DNA of 64,000 nucleotides from NCBI RefSeq assembly GCF_000308055.1, contig NZ_CAGY01000001.1:707477-771476 (forward strand), in the 5' to 3' direction. Below are positions 9,104 through 20,267 of this stretch, in pieces. Source of the DNA: Actinomyces sp. ph3 (GTDB lineage Bacteria; Actinomycetota; Actinomycetes; Actinomycetales; Actinomycetaceae). The notes below the pieces were generated by a model, which saw only the letters and a list, made by a program, of their open reading frames with translations, made no database searches and was not told the origin of the DNA. The stretch's first letter is position 1; each line of letters starts with the position of its first letter. The position numbers and the translations under genes are program-made.

Positions 9104-10090
9104 TCAACCAGCGCAGCAATTGCCGCCCATGGCCCATTCTTCAAGGCTTCCGTCAAAGGCAAAACCACGCATACGGCGCGCCCGGTGGACCTGATCGCTC
9201 CACTCGGCCTCGTCAGGATAACTCACGGATTCCAGGGTCAGCCCATGCGCGGGGGCAATGGGGGCCGCGTCCTGGCGCGAGGCCTTCTCAAGCAGCTGCG
9301 CGGGCCAACTTTCCTCGCGCGCTCCCCTACCGACCTCAATTAAAGCGCCAACAAGGGAACGAACCATGGAATGGCAGAAGGCATCAGCGCACACATGACA
9401 CTCGAGCACCCCGGTCCCCCCGGCCTCGGGAACAATGCGCAACTCACGCAGTTCGCGGATTGTCGTTGCCCCCTCACGCGGGCGACAGAAGGCAAGGAAT
9501 TCGTGCTCGCCCAGAAGAGGCTGCGCTGCTCGGTTCATCGCCTCGGTGTCGAGGGGCTGGGCAACCTCGTACACATCCCAACGTCGCGCCAGAGGCAGTT
9601 GCCCCTCGGGGACGAGGCGATAAGTGTAGGAGCGCTCAAGCGCTGCGAAACGCGCATCGAAGTCTGCGGATACCACGCTTACTTCCAAGAGACGGGCATC
9701 AGCAGTCCCCCGAGGCACTCTCAGACCGGTTGTCGCCATGTGCTCGATATATTCACGACCAAGAAGCGAGTTCACGCGTCGCAACAGTGCGCGGCAGCAG
9801 GCCTGGTTGAGTTCTTCTTCGTCTTCGGGGCGGTCGGATTCGCGTATCAAAGACTGGAAGGCGTCAGAAGCGCAATCAAAATGGGCGACTTGATGGCGTG
9901 CATGAACTCCGGCATCAGTTCGTCCTGCGACAGTCAACATCACAGGACGGCGCAAAATTGTCGAAAGCGTCTGGGTGAGAACACCCTGGACAGTACGAAG
10001 GCCATCTTGTGCGGCCCAGCCGTGGAAGAAAGTGCCATCGTAGGCAAGATCCAGACGGATTCGTAGCTGGGAATTACTTAGAGCTCCCAC
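9104..10090 (-). CDS. truA: tRNA pseudouridine(38-40) synthase
   Basis: 328 aa, longer than E. coli TruA (270) but usual for actinobacteria. It isomerises uridines 38-40 in the tRNA anticodon arm. It has LDLAYDGTFFHGWAAQ near the start and the catalytic Asp in AGRTDAGVHA, then the HEFLAFCR and SMVRSLVGALIEVG blocks. The start at 10090 overlaps the 3' end of the upstream ROK kinase gene by 13 bp, so the two are probably translationally coupled. It lies downstream of rplQ, its usual actinobacterial neighbour. Confidence 0.95.
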   Translation of the reverse strand: MGALSNSQLRIRLDLAYDGTFFHGWAAQDGLRTVQGVLTQTLSTILRRPVMLTVAGRTDAGVHARHQVAHFDCASDAFQSLIRESDRPEDEEELNQACCRALLRRVNSLLGREYIEHMATTGLRVPRGTADARLLEVSVVSADFDARFAALERSYTYRLVPEGQLPLARRWDVYEVAQPLDTEAMNRAAQPLLGEHEFLAFCRPREGATTIRELRELRIVPEAGGTGVLECHVCADAFCHSMVRSLVGALIEVGRGAREESWPAQLLEKASRQDAAPIAPAHGLTLESVSYPDEAEWSDQVHRARRMRGFAFDGSLEEWAMGGNCCAG

Positions 10091-10827
10091 GAGCGCACTC
10101 CTCCGATAATGCCGGCATCGTTGGGGACAATGATCACGTCCTCACCAAGACGGTCACGGTAGGTTGGGACAATTCGTTTTGAATTGCCACCGCCCAGATA
10201 CAGACGATCCCACATGTACATGGGACGCAGGCCGTCCACGACTCGGCGTACGCGGCGAGACCAATGAACGTCTCCTAGGCGAAGTCGCTCATGCTCGCCG
10301 ATGTAATCGTCGTAGGTGAGACCCCATCGAATCGGCCCCTGTGAGACCTCAACGTGTGGCGAAAGCTGCCCACCATCGAAGACCGCGTTTCCAAGCCCCG
10401 TGCCCAGTGTGATGATCATTTCCAGACCGCGTCCGGTGATCACGCCGGCTCCGGCAACTTCAGCGTCATTGAGAACCTTGGTCGGAATGCCAAGAGCACT
10501 CTCAACCGCCTGCCCCATATCAAAGTGATCCCACTTCTCAACGAGCTCGGGAAGAACACGTGAGCGCGGCCCGTCCTTCGTGATGTAGTGCGGGGTTGCA
10601 ATAACAACCCCATGACGAATCATTCCCGGCATCCCAACGGTCACGCGATGAGCTTCTGGAAGCTGAGCGGCAAGGTTGATGATCGTCTGAACCAACAATT
10701 CAGGAGGAAGCGGGTAGGGAGTGGGCGTCCGTTTTGGCGGGGCAACCATTGTTCCCTGCCCATCAAGGACGGAAGCTTTAATTCCGCCACCGCCGCAATC
10801 CACTGCCAGTGTCATCTCGCGAGTCAT
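10078..10827 (-). CDS. ppgK: ROK-family glucokinase, probably polyphosphate glucokinase
   Basis: 249 aa, similar in size to actinobacterial polyphosphate glucokinase (about 265). It phosphorylates glucose to glucose-6-phosphate using polyphosphate and/or ATP. It has an N-terminal phosphate loop (AVDCGGGGIKASVLD), GMPGMIRHGVV, the catalytic Asp in KVLNDAEVAGAG and GTGLGNAVFDGG. The second phosphate loop is DCGGGGIK rather than the usual DIGGSGIK, so donor preference is uncertain. Overlap with truA indicates one transcript. ROK membership is secure; polyphosphate use is inference. Confidence 0.8.
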   Translation of the reverse strand: MTREMTLAVDCGGGGIKASVLDGQGTMVAPPKRTPTPYPLPPELLVQTIINLAAQLPEAHRVTVGMPGMIRHGVVIATPHYITKDGPRSRVLPELVEKWDHFDMGQAVESALGIPTKVLNDAEVAGAGVITGRGLEMIITLGTGLGNAVFDGGQLSPHVEVSQGPIRWGLTYDDYIGEHERLRLGDVHWSRRVRRVVDGLRPMYMWDRLYLGGGNSKRIVPTYRDRLGEDVIIVPNDAGIIGGVRSWEL

Positions 10828-10900
10828 AGTTACAGGCTACAGCCACCTGTGGCTTTCATCCTGAAAAGACAAGAAATATGAAGGCTAGGATCGGCACGAC

Positions 10901-10936
10901 AAAGGGGCCGGTACCACGAGTGGTACCGGCCCCTTT
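10901..10936 (-). terminator. Terminator after rplQ
   Basis: A 16-bp perfect stem (AAAGGGGCCGGTACCA and its complement) with loop CGAG lies 22 bp beyond the rplQ stop. The stem's own TTT end is followed by GTCG, so the T-run is short. It ends the alpha operon before the ROK kinase gene. Confidence 0.7.
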
Positions 10937-10958
10937 CAAGTCGCTTACGCGAAAGAGA

Positions 10959-11540
10959 TCACTTCTCTTCTTCGACCTGCTCGGCGGCGTCAGCCTCTTC
11001 GCCGGCCTCGGCTGCGATTTCTTCAGCCTCGTTAGCCATGGCAAGATCGCCCTCTTCGCGAGCCTCTTCGGCGCGCTCGGAAGCGGCTTCTGCAGCTTCC
11101 TCAGCCTCTGCTGCAACCTCGGCTGCAGCGGCCTTTTCGGCGGTCTTCTCAGCAGACTTCACGACTGCCTTCTTCTCGACGGCCTCCATGCAGAACTCAA
11201 TCTGCATCAGAGGAGCGTTGTCGCCCTTGCGGTTACCCACGCGGGTGAGGCGGGTGTAGCCGCCCTGACGCTCGGGATCAAGCGCGGGAGCGATGACGTC
11301 GAACAGGGTGTACAGGGCGTTCTTGTCGGTGATGACGCGAGCCACGGTACGGCGAGCGTGCATGTCGCCACGCTTTGCCTTGGTCACGAGCTTCTCAACG
11401 AAGGGGCGCAGGGCCTTAGCCTTGGCCTCGGTCGTGGTAAGCGAGCGGTGTTCAATGAGCTGAGTCGCAAGGTTCTTGAGGATCAGCTTCTGGTGTGCCG
11501 GGCTTCCGCCCAGACGAGCACCCTTCTTGGGGGTGGGCAT
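10959..11540 (-). CDS. rplQ: 50S ribosomal protein L17
   Basis: 193 aa. The conserved core (about 1-120) opens with [19 protein letters not shown] and includes [18 protein letters not shown]. The C-terminal ~65 residues are an Ala/Glu-rich, strongly acidic tail, a low-complexity extension seen in many actinobacterial L17 proteins and absent from the 127-aa E. coli form. It follows rpoA by 41 bp in the alpha operon and precedes a terminator. Confidence 0.96.
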   Translation of the reverse strand: MPTPKKGARLGGSPAHQKLILKNLATQLIEHRSLTTTEAKAKALRPFVEKLVTKAKRGDMHARRTVARVITDKNALYTLFDVIAPALDPERQGGYTRLTRVGNRKGDNAPLMQIEFCMEAVEKKAVVKSAEKTAEKAAAAEVAAEAEEAAEAASERAEEAREEGDLAMANEAEEIAAEAGEEADAAEQVEEEK

Positions 11541-11581
11541 TTTGTCTCCTAGGAATTTATGCGTCCATCGGACGCAGCATG

Positions 11582-12580
11582 TCAGATGGACTGATCGTCG
11601 CTGAAGTGGATGGAACCGGATTCGCTGGCCTCACCGGAGGGCAGGACGGAATCCTTCAGGGTCATCCCAAGGGTTGCAAGAGCTTCCTTGATTTCTTCAA
11701 TCGACTTCGTACCGAAGTTGCGAATGTCAAGCAGATCCGCCTCGGAGTGAGCCACGAGCTCGCCAACAGTGAGGATTCCGCGACGACGCAGTGCGTTGTA
11801 GGAACGCGACTGCAGGCCGAGGTTCTCAATGGGCAGCGCGAGGTCGGCAGCGAGGGTGGCATCCGTGGTCGAGGGACCGACTTCAATGCCTTCGGCTTCC
11901 TCGTTCAGTTCACGCATCAAACCAAAGAGCTCAACCAAGGTCTTGCCAGCGGAGGCAACGGCGTCACGAGGGGTGATTGCCGGCTTGGTCTCAACATCGA
12001 TGATCAGGCGATCGAAGTCGGTGCGCTGCTCAACACGAGTTGCCTCGACCTTGTAGGTCACCTTGACAACGGGAGAGTAGATCGAATCGATCGGGATGCG
12101 GGAAATTTCAGCCTGGGGATCCTTGTTCTGAGCAGCCGACACGTAGCCGCGGCCACGCTCGACGGTCAGCTCGATCTCAAGCTTGCCCTTTTCGTTAAGG
12201 GTTGCCAGATGCAGATCGGGGTTGTGAATCTCGACGCCGGCCGGAGGGGTGATATCCCCTGCGACGACCTCTCCCGGGCCTGCCTTACGCAGGTACATGA
12301 CAACAGGCTCGTCGTTCTCGGAGGAGAGAACGATCTGCTTGATGTTCAGGATGATCTCGGCAACGTCTTCCTTCACGCCCTCGATCGTCCGGAATTCGTG
12401 AGGCACACCATCAATGCGGATGGAGGTCACGGCAGCGCCGGGGATCGACGAGAGCAGGGTTCGGCGCAGGGAGTTACCCAGCGTGTAGCCGAAACCGGGC
12501 TCGAGGGGCTCCAGGATGAAACGGGAGCGCAGTTCGCTGACCTTCTCTTCGGTCAGGATGGGTCGCTCTGCAATGAGCAC
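11582..12580 (-). CDS. rpoA: RNA polymerase alpha subunit
   Basis: 332 aa. The N-terminal assembly domain ([26 protein letters not shown]) is followed by a linker and the C-terminal DNA/activator-binding domain ([35 protein letters not shown]). A short acidic Ser-rich tail closes it. rpsK lies upstream with a 150-bp gap; the rpsD gene often found between them is absent. Confidence 0.97.
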   Translation of the reverse strand: MLIAERPILTEEKVSELRSRFILEPLEPGFGYTLGNSLRRTLLSSIPGAAVTSIRIDGVPHEFRTIEGVKEDVAEIILNIKQIVLSSENDEPVVMYLRKAGPGEVVAGDITPPAGVEIHNPDLHLATLNEKGKLEIELTVERGRGYVSAAQNKDPQAEISRIPIDSIYSPVVKVTYKVEATRVEQRTDFDRLIIDVETKPAITPRDAVASAGKTLVELFGLMRELNEEAEGIEVGPSTTDATLAADLALPIENLGLQSRSYNALRRRGILTVGELVAHSEADLLDIRNFGTKSIEEIKEALATLGMTLKDSVLPSGEASESGSIHFSDDQSI

Positions 12581-12730
12581 GTCTTAGTCCTTTCTTCCCG
12601 GCGCCCGCCATATGACGCCGGATCGGGGTCCCGCATTGCGGGGAAAAGGTAAGGACGAGGCCACGTATTCTTGTGTGATCCCGCCCAGACGTGGGGGGTG
12701 GATTTCCGTGGGATCTCCACCCTCCGGGGC

Positions 12731-13138
12731 TCAGACGCGACGACGCTTCGGGGGACGAGCGCCGTTGAATGCCTGGGGCGTCACGTCCTGGATCGAACCG
12801 ACCTCCAGGCCAGCAGCCTGAAGCGAACGGATCGCGGTCTCGCGGCCGGAGCCGGGACCCTTCACGAAGACGTCGACCTTCTTCATGCCGTGTTCCTGTG
12901 CGCGACGCGCGGCGGCCTCGGCAGCAAGCTGAGCAGCGAAGGGGGTCGACTTACGCGAACCCTTGAAGCCCACCTGGCCGGAGGAGGCCCAGGAGATCAC
13001 CGCACCGGTAGGGTCGGTAATGGAAACGATAGTGTTGTTGAACGTCGACTTGATGTACGCGTGTCCGTGAGTGACGTTCTTTGAAATCCTGCGGCGCGGC
13101 TTGCGTCCCGCGCCGGAACGAGTGGTCTTTGCAGCCAT
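12731..13138 (-). CDS. rpsK: 30S ribosomal protein S11
   Basis: 135 aa. It has the S11 signatures [40 protein letters not shown] and the C-terminal [15 protein letters not shown]. It is a platform protein of the small subunit. The 150 bp between it and rpoA contain a weak GGGTGGA...TCCACCC inverted repeat but no ORF; rpsD, normally next, is not in the window. Confidence 0.97.
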   Translation of the reverse strand: MAAKTTRSGAGRKPRRRISKNVTHGHAYIKSTFNNTIVSITDPTGAVISWASSGQVGFKGSRKSTPFAAQLAAEAAARRAQEHGMKKVDVFVKGPGSGRETAIRSLQAAGLEVGSIQDVTPQAFNGARPPKRRRV

Positions 13139-13193
13139 GTGTTTCAGTTCCTTCGAAGTCGTGTGTTAAAAGTCCACGCTGGACTTAGCGGCC

Positions 13194-13568
13194 TTACTTG
13201 GCCTTCTTCTTACCTGCAACGGTGCGCTTGGGGCCCTTACGGGTACGCGCATTGGTCTTGGTGCGCTGACCGTGGACCGGCAGGCCACGACGGTGACGAA
13301 GTCCCTGGTAGGATCCGATCTCAATCTTGCGACGGATGTCTGCCTGGACCTCACGACGCAAATCGCCTTCCACCTTAAAGGTGTTCTCGATGTATTCGCG
13401 AAGCTTGACGAGGTCTTCCTCGGTGGCATCCTTCACGCGAAGATCGGGGCTCACGCCGGTGGCCTCGAGGGTCTCCTTGGCGCGGGTGCGTCCAACTCCA
13501 TAAATGTACGTGAGCGCGATCTCCATACGCTTTTCGCGAGGGAGGTCGACGCCGGCAATACGTGCCAT
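13194..13568 (-). CDS. rpsM: 30S ribosomal protein S13
   Basis: 124 aa, standard length. It has [20 protein letters not shown] at the start, [20 protein letters not shown] and a lysine-rich tail. It sits in the small-subunit head and contacts the P-site tRNA and L5. It follows rpmJ by about 140 bp; that gap holds a 7-bp GC hairpin (13612-13628). Confidence 0.97.
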   Translation of the reverse strand: MARIAGVDLPREKRMEIALTYIYGVGRTRAKETLEATGVSPDLRVKDATEEDLVKLREYIENTFKVEGDLRREVQADIRRKIEIGSYQGLRHRRGLPVHGQRTKTNARTRKGPKRTVAGKKKAK

Positions 13569-13709
13569 GTTTATGCTCCAAATTGTTCATCGGAGGTCGT
13601 CACCACTCCTCCCGGGTGAGCCACCCGGCCCCGGCCTCCGAACCGAGGGTCGCGCAAGCGCGTGTGGAATGATGCTGCCGGATTACTCCGGCGTTATCGC
13701 AGCGAGGGT

Positions 13710-13823
13710 TCAGCCCTGGCGCTGCTTGTGCCTGGGGTTGTCACAGATGACCATGACGTTGCCGTGGCGACGAATCACCTTGCACTTGTCACAGATCTTC
13801 TTGACACTCGGCTTGACCTTCAT
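13710..13823 (-). CDS. rpmJ: 50S ribosomal protein L36
   Basis: 37-aa protein reading [20 protein letters not shown] then a Cys/His pair and a basic end (NPRHKQRQG). This is the zinc-binding (C+) form with the Cys-Cys-Cys-His set intact. Located between infA and rpsM exactly as in other actinobacteria. No gene-length ambiguity. Confidence 0.97.
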   Translation of the reverse strand: MKVKPSVKKICDKCKVIRRHGNVMVICDNPRHKQRQG

Positions 13824-13866
13824 GGTGTGTACCTCCGCTACCCGCAGGTAGCTTGTGTCGGTGTGT

Positions 13867-14088
13867 TCACTTGTAGCGGTAGACGATACGGCCTCGGGAG
13901 AGGTCGTAGGGGCTCAGCTCGACGACCACTCGGTCCTCGGGCAGAATGCGGATGTAGTGCTGACGCATCTTGCCGGCAATGTGGCCAAGCACGATGTGTC
14001 CATTGCTCAATTCCACGCGGAACATCGCATTCGGCAAGGCTTCGATAACCGTGCCTTCGATTTCGATGACGCCGTCCTTCTTCGCCAT
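13867..14088 (-). CDS. infA: Translation initiation factor IF-1
   Basis: 73 aa OB-fold protein. It has [25 protein letters not shown] and [18 protein letters not shown], the standard IF-1 sequence. It binds the 30S A site during initiation. First of infA-rpmJ-rpsM-rpsK-rpoA-rplQ. The 205-bp gap to map holds a 7-bp hairpin (CGAACGG...CCGTTCG, 14123-14143) in the probable leader. I saw no convincing promoter, although the gap and hairpin suggest one. Confidence 0.97.
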   Translation of the reverse strand: MAKKDGVIEIEGTVIEALPNAMFRVELSNGHIVLGHIAGKMRQHYIRILPEDRVVVELSPYDLSRGRIVYRYK

Positions 14089-14293
14089 ATCCTCCGTCTA
14101 TCCTCTACTACTTTTTCGGATTCGAACGGCCTGAGACCGTTCGGGATTGTCCCGGAAAGCAGGCATACTGCCCCCAAAGACACGTCCAAGGGTCGAGCCT
14201 ACGCTATTTTGGCCCTTCTTGGAAAGCTGGATGCGGTGTCTATCGCCTCACGCTTAATGCTTGCGAGCTATCAACATAGACACGCGCGGGAGA

Positions 14294-15286
14294 CTAGTCG
14301 AGCAGAACAGGAGTGACACCAAAGGGCGCGAGCCCTGCTACTCCCCCGTCAACTGCACTCAAGATCGCAACGCCGTCATCCAAAATCGCAATGGTGTGCT
14401 CCCATTGAGCAGCATCTGAGCCATCAACGGTACGAACCGTCCAGTCGTCATTCTCGGTGACATTCTCAATGTCTCCGCTTGTCAGCATCGGCTCGACAGC
14501 AAGAACCATTCCGGGACGCAACTTGGGCATCAGACCACGCACGCGGTAGTTCAGAACTTCCGGATCCTGGTGCATCGCGGTGCCAATCCCATGTCCGGTG
14601 AAGTCCTCGATAATTCCCGCTTCCCAACCGAGGTCCTCCGCACGCTCGGCAACGACGCGCTCGACGGCCTCGCCAACTGCGCTCACGCGCTTTCCACGAG
14701 CAACCGAGGCAAGCGCCGCCCACAGCGCCTCACGAGTAACGAGGTCAAGCTCGCGCCTGCGCGCAACGCTCCCCTGCTTTGAAACTTCCCCTGCCGAGGC
14801 CGAACCGGGTTCCCCCGCCTCGCCTTGAGGAGCGGAAGGGATAGCGCTCCCCCAACGCTTTCCTGCGCGCGGGCCCTGGTGGCGACGAACCCATGAACGC
14901 GCGAACTCTTCATCAGAGGTGAATTCATCTCCGACGATCATCGAGAAGGCTGCGTCTCCGTGCCACTGTTTGCCACTTCGTTCAAGCCATGCACCGCAGT
15001 CAAAGGTCACAATGTCACCGACTGCAAGCTTGCGCTTGTCGGGAATGCCGTGAACGATCACGTCATTGGGGGAAATGCACACTGTTGCGGGATAGCCGTA
15101 GTAATTGAGGAAGTTCGAGCGCGCACCGCAACGACGGATCGCATCTGCGCTGACCTCATCCAGCTCAGCGGTTGTTACGCCGGGACGTGCCGCTTCTCGC
15201 AGGCTTCGGTGAATTTCCGCAACAACCAGCCCGGCTTCTCGCATCCACTTGATCTGATCAAGAGTCTTGTATTCAATGTGGGACAT
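14294..15286 (-). CDS. map: Type I methionine aminopeptidase with a long internal insertion
   Basis: 330 aa, against about 250-285 for the family. It removes the initiator Met from nascent proteins. The metal ligands are in place: Asp in FDCGAW (96), Asp in WHGDAAF (111), His in TGHGIGTAMH (232), Glu in AVEPML (265) and Glu in QWEHTI (296). Two oddities: a 4-residue longer loop between the first two ligands, and an insertion at about residues 125-180, rich in Gly/Ser/Pro/Arg (RAGKRWGSAIPSAPQGEAGE and onward), between the second ligand and the helix before the catalytic His. Part of secY-adk-map; a hairpin lies between adk and map. Confidence 0.95.
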   Translation of the reverse strand: MSHIEYKTLDQIKWMREAGLVVAEIHRSLREAARPGVTTAELDEVSADAIRRCGARSNFLNYYGYPATVCISPNDVIVHGIPDKRKLAVGDIVTFDCGAWLERSGKQWHGDAAFSMIVGDEFTSDEEFARSWVRRHQGPRAGKRWGSAIPSAPQGEAGEPGSASAGEVSKQGSVARRRELDLVTREALWAALASVARGKRVSAVGEAVERVVAERAEDLGWEAGIIEDFTGHGIGTAMHQDPEVLNYRVRGLMPKLRPGMVLAVEPMLTSGDIENVTENDDWTVRTVDGSDAAQWEHTIAILDDGVAILSAVDGGVAGLAPFGVTPVLLD

Positions 15287-15308
15287 TGTGCTTCCTTTGG
15301 ATGAAACT

Positions 15309-15342
15309 CCGGGGCGCGATGGCTTTCACCACCGCGCCCCGG
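15309..15342 (-). promoter_or_regulatory. Intercistronic hairpin between adk and map
   Basis: CCGGGGCGCG (15309-15318) pairs with CGCGCCCCGG (15333-15342) across a 14-nt loop in the 95-bp adk-map gap. The minus strand after the stem is not T-rich (GAGTTTCATCC), so partial termination or RNA processing is more likely than a full stop. Confidence 0.5.
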
Positions 15343-15381
15343 TTCCGTATCAGCGCTGAGCAGCGCCAGGGTACGTGTTGC

Positions 15382-15953
15382 TTACTTGTTGAGACCGTCG
15401 AGAAGGGCGAAAATGCGCTCGCTCACTTCGTCGATCGAACCGTGTCCGTCAACGACCTGAAGTAGGTCTTGATCGGCGTAGTAGGTTGCCATGGGCTCAG
15501 TCAGCTCGTGGTAGATCTCAAGGCGGTGGCGAATCACTGGCTCAGTATCATCCGAGCGATTCTGCTCGGTCGCCCGCTTGAGCATGCGAGCCACGACCTC
15601 ATCTTCGTCAACCTGAATCTCTAGGACAACATCCAAGCTCACACCTAGTTCGGCAAGCATGTCACGTAGAACGTGCGCCTGTTCCAGGGTGCGGGGGTAG
15701 CCGTCAAGGAGGAAGCCGTTAACGGTATCCGGTGCGGAAAGGCGCACCTTCACCATGGGGTTCGTTACCGAATCAGGAACGAACTCTCCACGTTCCATGT
15801 ATTCCTTGGCTCGTTTACCCAATTCCGTGCCTTCAGACATATTGGCGCGGAAGATCTCTCCGGTGGAGATGGCGGGAATGTTCAGGCGCTCGGCGATACG
15901 CGCGGCCTGGGTTCCCTTACCAGCTCCAGGGGGGCCGAGGAGAACGATAGCGG

Positions 15954-15957
<4 letters not shown>
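15382..15957 (-). CDS. adk: Adenylate kinase (short, no Zn LID)
   Basis: 191 aa; interconverts ATP+AMP and 2 ADP. P-loop GPPGAGKGTQ at residues 8-17, AMP-binding FLLDGYPRTLEQA, and a short LID typical of actinobacterial enzymes (about 181 aa) without the Cys4 zinc insert. The start ATG overlaps the secY stop by 4 bp, so the two are translationally coupled. Confidence 0.97.
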
Positions 15958-17246
<1,289 letters not shown>

Positions 17247-17452
17247 GGCTTCCTCCTACGTAACGAAATAATTGCGACCATTTAGATCGCACGACTCTCA
17301 AAAGACTACCTGAAATGACAGGGATACTGTGAATCAAAAGTAGAGAACTTGAGAAACTGTGATATGGGTAAAGGCCCTCTCCCGCTTGGAGAGCCACTGA
17401 AATCGGGGGCTTCAGCGACTGGGGAAACGGCCTCGACGTGCAAGAAAGCGAA

Positions 17453-17485
17453 ACGGGGGTAGCCCGGAAACCGAGCCACCCCCGT
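17453..17485 (-). terminator. Hairpin terminator/attenuator between rplO and secY
   Basis: ACGGGGGT (17453-17460) pairs with ACCCCCGT (17478-17485), with further partial pairing inside (CGG/CCG). It starts 13 bp after the rplO stop, and the minus strand continues TTTCGCTTTCTTGC. It probably ends or attenuates the spc ribosomal message before secY. Confidence 0.6.
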
Positions 17486-17497
17486 GGCAATCACCAC

Positions 17498-17977
17498 TCA
17501 GCGGGTCTTGATAGAACCGCCGGCAGCAGTAATCTTCGCTTCTGCCGAAGCCGACCAGGAGTCGACCTCGATATCGAGCTTAACGGTGAGCTCACCGGTG
17601 CCGAGCACCTTCACTGCCCAACCGTCGCGCACTGCGGAACGTGCAACGAGATCCTCAACAGTCACCTTTCCACCTTCGGGGAAGAGCTCCTGCAGACGAC
17701 CAACGTTGACGACCTGGTACTCAACGCGGAAGGGGTTCTTGAAGCCGCGCAGCTTGGGAAGGCGCATGTGGATGGGCATCTGGCCACCCTCGAAGCCTGC
17801 GGGAACCTGGTAACGAGCCTTCGTGCCCTTGGTACCACGTCCAGCGGTCTTACCCTTTGAACCTTCACCGCGACCGACGCGGGTCTTCGCGGTCTTTGCA
17901 CCAGCGGCGGGACGCAGGTGGTGCAGTCGAACGACGCGACCCTGCTCCTCACCGGTGTTCTTCGTGGAGTCCGCCAT
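17498..17977 (-). CDS. rplO: 50S ribosomal protein L15
   Basis: 159 aa. It has [20 protein letters not shown], the glycine-rich [13 protein letters not shown] arm that penetrates 23S rRNA, and [19 protein letters not shown]. Normal length for actinobacteria. It lies 2 bp after rpmD and is the last ribosomal gene of the spc group before the hairpin and secY. Confidence 0.97.
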   Translation of the reverse strand: MADSTKNTGEEQGRVVRLHHLRPAAGAKTAKTRVGRGEGSKGKTAGRGTKGTKARYQVPAGFEGGQMPIHMRLPKLRGFKNPFRVEYQVVNVGRLQELFPEGGKVTVEDLVARSAVRDGWAVKVLGTGELTVKLDIEVDSWSASAEAKITAAGGSIKTR

Positions 17978-17979
17978 GG

Positions 17980-18162
17980 TCAGTCGACCTCCTCAACTGT
18001 AACCAGGTGACGAACGGTGTGGATGGCACCGCGAACGGTTTCTGCATCCTCACGAACGACGCTCTGGCCGATCTTGCGCAGCCCGAGGGTGCGCAGTGTG
18101 TCCTTCATGTTCTGCTTGGCGCCAATGCTGGACTTGACCTGCGTGATCTTCAGCTTTGCCAT
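17980..18162 (-). CDS. rpmD: 50S ribosomal protein L30
   Basis: 60 aa from the ATG at 18162 ([20 protein letters not shown], then [15 protein letters not shown]). That ATG overlaps the rpsE stop as TGATG, the usual coupling; a GTG one codon upstream is possible but less likely. Complete and normal. Confidence 0.96.
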   Translation of the reverse strand: MAKLKITQVKSSIGAKQNMKDTLRTLGLRKIGQSVVREDAETVRGAIHTVRHLVTVEEVD

Positions 18163-18854
18163 CACTCAGTCACCCCCGCAGCAGCCTTATCAGCTTCGCT
18201 TGCCTCAGCGGCAGCGCGCTTTTCAGCTTCGCCTTCTGCGCGTGCACGGAGCATGGAAGCGGGAGCAACGCGCTCGAGCGGAAGACCGCGGCGAGCTGCG
18301 ACTGCTTCAGGCTGTTCCAGAAGCTTCAGTGCAGCAACAGTTGCGTGAACAATGTTGATTGCGTTGTCAGAACCGAGCGACTTCGTCAGCACGTCGTGGA
18401 CGCCTGCAGCCTCGAGGACTGCACGGACGGGGCCGCCGGCGATAACGCCGGTACCGGGGGCGGCGGGGCGAAGCAGAACTTCACCTGCCGCGTCGCGGCC
18501 CTGAACAACGTGGGTGATGGTGCGGCGGATCATCGGGACGCGGAAGAAGTTCTTCTTCGCTTCCTCAACACCCTTGGAAATAGCCTGGGGAACTTCCTTG
18601 GCCTTTCCGTAGCCGACACCGACGGTGCCTTCACCGTCACCGACGACAACCAGAGCGGTGAAGGAGAAACGACGTCCACCCTTCACAACCTTGGAAACGC
18701 GGTTGATGGTGACAACACGCTCGATGTACTGATCTTTACTTTCGCCCCGACGGGTGTCGCGGTTCTCGCGACCGGAGCGGCGGTCACGGCGTTCGCCGTC
18801 GCCAGAGCGCTCGGCGCCTTCCTGACCGTTCCTGCCTCGCTGCGATGCAGCCAT
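18162..18854 (-). CDS. rpsE: 30S ribosomal protein S5
   Basis: 230 aa from the ATG at 18854, chosen because GAGGAAAGAGAG lies just upstream; an in-frame GTG at 18887 has no such site and would overlap rplR. The N-terminal ~60 residues are a basic Arg/Asp/Gly-rich extension, usual in actinobacteria. The core has the double-stranded-RNA-binding fold with [19 protein letters not shown] and [20 protein letters not shown]. Decoding-fidelity protein. Confidence 0.95.
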   Translation of the reverse strand: MAASQRGRNGQEGAERSGDGERRDRRSGRENRDTRRGESKDQYIERVVTINRVSKVVKGGRRFSFTALVVVGDGEGTVGVGYGKAKEVPQAISKGVEEAKKNFFRVPMIRRTITHVVQGRDAAGEVLLRPAAPGTGVIAGGPVRAVLEAAGVHDVLTKSLGSDNAINIVHATVAALKLLEQPEAVAARRGLPLERVAPASMLRARAEGEAEKRAAAEASEADKAAAGVTE

Positions 18855-18883
18855 CAGTTGATCTCTCTTTCCTCGAGGCTCAG

Positions 18884-19255
18884 TCACAGCTCAAGTCCGC
18901 CCTCACGGGCGGCTTCTGCGACTGCCGCAACGCGGCCGTGGTACTTATTGCCACCGCGGTCGAAGACCACAGCGGTGATGCCTGCGGCCTTTGCGCGCTC
19001 TGCAATGAGAGTGCCGACCTGGTAGGCCTTGTCCTTCTTCGTCCCTTCAGCGGCAACGAGTGCTGCTTCCTTGGTCGAAGCGGAGACCAGGGTGTGACCG
19101 ATGGTATCGTCCACAACCTGTGCGACCATGTGGCGGTTCGAACGGGTGACAACCAAACGCGGACGCGAAGGGGTGCCCTGAACCTTCTTGCGCAGGCGCA
19201 GGTGGCGACGCTTGCGAGCGACGAACTTGCCTTTGCCCTTGACTGTGTACGCCAT
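18884..19255 (-). CDS. rplR: 50S ribosomal protein L18
   Basis: 123 aa from the ATG at 19255, which overlaps the rplF stop (TGATG). It has [20 protein letters not shown] and the C-terminal [20 protein letters not shown] block that binds 5S rRNA. Normal length. Confidence 0.96.
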   Translation of the reverse strand: MAYTVKGKGKFVARKRRHLRLRKKVQGTPSRPRLVVTRSNRHMVAQVVDDTIGHTLVSASTKEAALVAAEGTKKDKAYQVGTLIAERAKAAGITAVVFDRGGNKYHGRVAAVAEAAREGGLEL

Positions 19256-19791
19256 CACTTACCAGCCTTTCCGACCTTGCGACGGATGGTCTCGCCCACG
19301 TAGTGGATACCCTTGCCCTTGTAGGGTTCAGGCTTCTTGAGCTTACGGATGCGAGCGGCGGTCTCTCCAACGAGCTGCTTGTCGATGCCCGACACGGTGA
19401 ACTTCGTCTGAGATTCGACGGAGAACTCGATGCCTTCGGGCGCCGGGACGAACACGGTGTGCGAGAAGCCGAGGGAGAACTCGAGGTCCTTGCCCTTCGC
19501 AACGACGCGGTAACCGGTACCGGCAATTTCAAGCTGCTTCGAGAAGCCCTTCGTCACACCTTCGATCATGTTGGCGATCAGGGTGCGGGTCAGGCCGTGG
19601 AGCGAACGAGCAACACGATCATCGGAAGGACGGGTCACAACGACCTTGCCTTCGTCGATGGCGGCGCTGATGGGTTCAGGCACAACGTGGCTCAGTGTTC
19701 CCTTGGGGCCCTTAACGGTAACGTCTGCACCATTGATGGTGACGTCGACGCCCGCAGGAATTTCGATCGGATTCTTACCAATACGCGACAT
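19255..19791 (-). CDS. rplF: 50S ribosomal protein L6
   Basis: 178 aa. [20 protein letters not shown] opens the first repeat, and the C-terminal [20 protein letters not shown] is the L6 signature. It lies near the sarcin-ricin loop and binds 23S rRNA. 15 bp downstream of rpsH. Confidence 0.97.
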   Translation of the reverse strand: MSRIGKNPIEIPAGVDVTINGADVTVKGPKGTLSHVVPEPISAAIDEGKVVVTRPSDDRVARSLHGLTRTLIANMIEGVTKGFSKQLEIAGTGYRVVAKGKDLEFSLGFSHTVFVPAPEGIEFSVESQTKFTVSGIDKQLVGETAARIRKLKKPEPYKGKGIHYVGETIRRKVGKAGK

Positions 19792-19806
19792 TCTTCAGCC
19801 TCCTCA

Positions 19807-20205
19807 TCACCAGATGTAGGCGAGGACTTCCCCACCCACACCCTTCTCGGCTGCCTGACGGTCGGTGAGCAGGCCGGAAGACGTGGACAGAATTGCCACG
19901 CCGAGGCCGCCGCGGACCTTGGGCAGGTTGGTGGACTTGGCGTAGACGCGCAGACCGGGCTTGGAGACGCGCTGCAGACCCTCAATAGCGGCCTCGCGGT
20001 GCGAGCCGTACTTGAGAGTAAGAACCAGCGTCTGGCCGACCTTGGCATCCTCGACGTCGATGGAGGCAATGTAGCCTTCCTCGACGAGAATCTTCGCGAT
20101 CGCGGCCTTGAGCTTCGAGTACGGCATAGAAACCGACTCGTGGCGCGCGTGGTTCGCGTTACGCAGACGCGTCAGCATGTCTGCGATCGGATCAGTCATT
20201 GTCAT
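19807..20205 (-). CDS. rpsH: 30S ribosomal protein S8
   Basis: 132 aa. It has [38 protein letters not shown] and the C-terminal [19 protein letters not shown] block. It is a central-domain assembly protein and, in other bacteria, the translational repressor of the spc operon. A GGGGAG site precedes the ATG at 20205. Confidence 0.97.
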   Translation of the reverse strand: MTMTDPIADMLTRLRNANHARHESVSMPYSKLKAAIAKILVEEGYIASIDVEDAKVGQTLVLTLKYGSHREAAIEGLQRVSKPGLRVYAKSTNLPKVRGGLGVAILSTSSGLLTDRQAAEKGVGGEVLAYIW

Positions 20206-20267
20206 TTGGGGATTCTCCCCTTCCTCGTCGCGGTTTCTCCGGAAAACCGGGACCTACGACGTCAGTT

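Noticed and set aside
14200..14215. GCCAAAATAG shared by the infA and rpsJ leaders as a common regulatory motif
   Set aside because: The shorter GCCAAAAT core also occurs at unrelated places (fusA-tuf hairpin loop, near 44430), so two matches are not persuasive.
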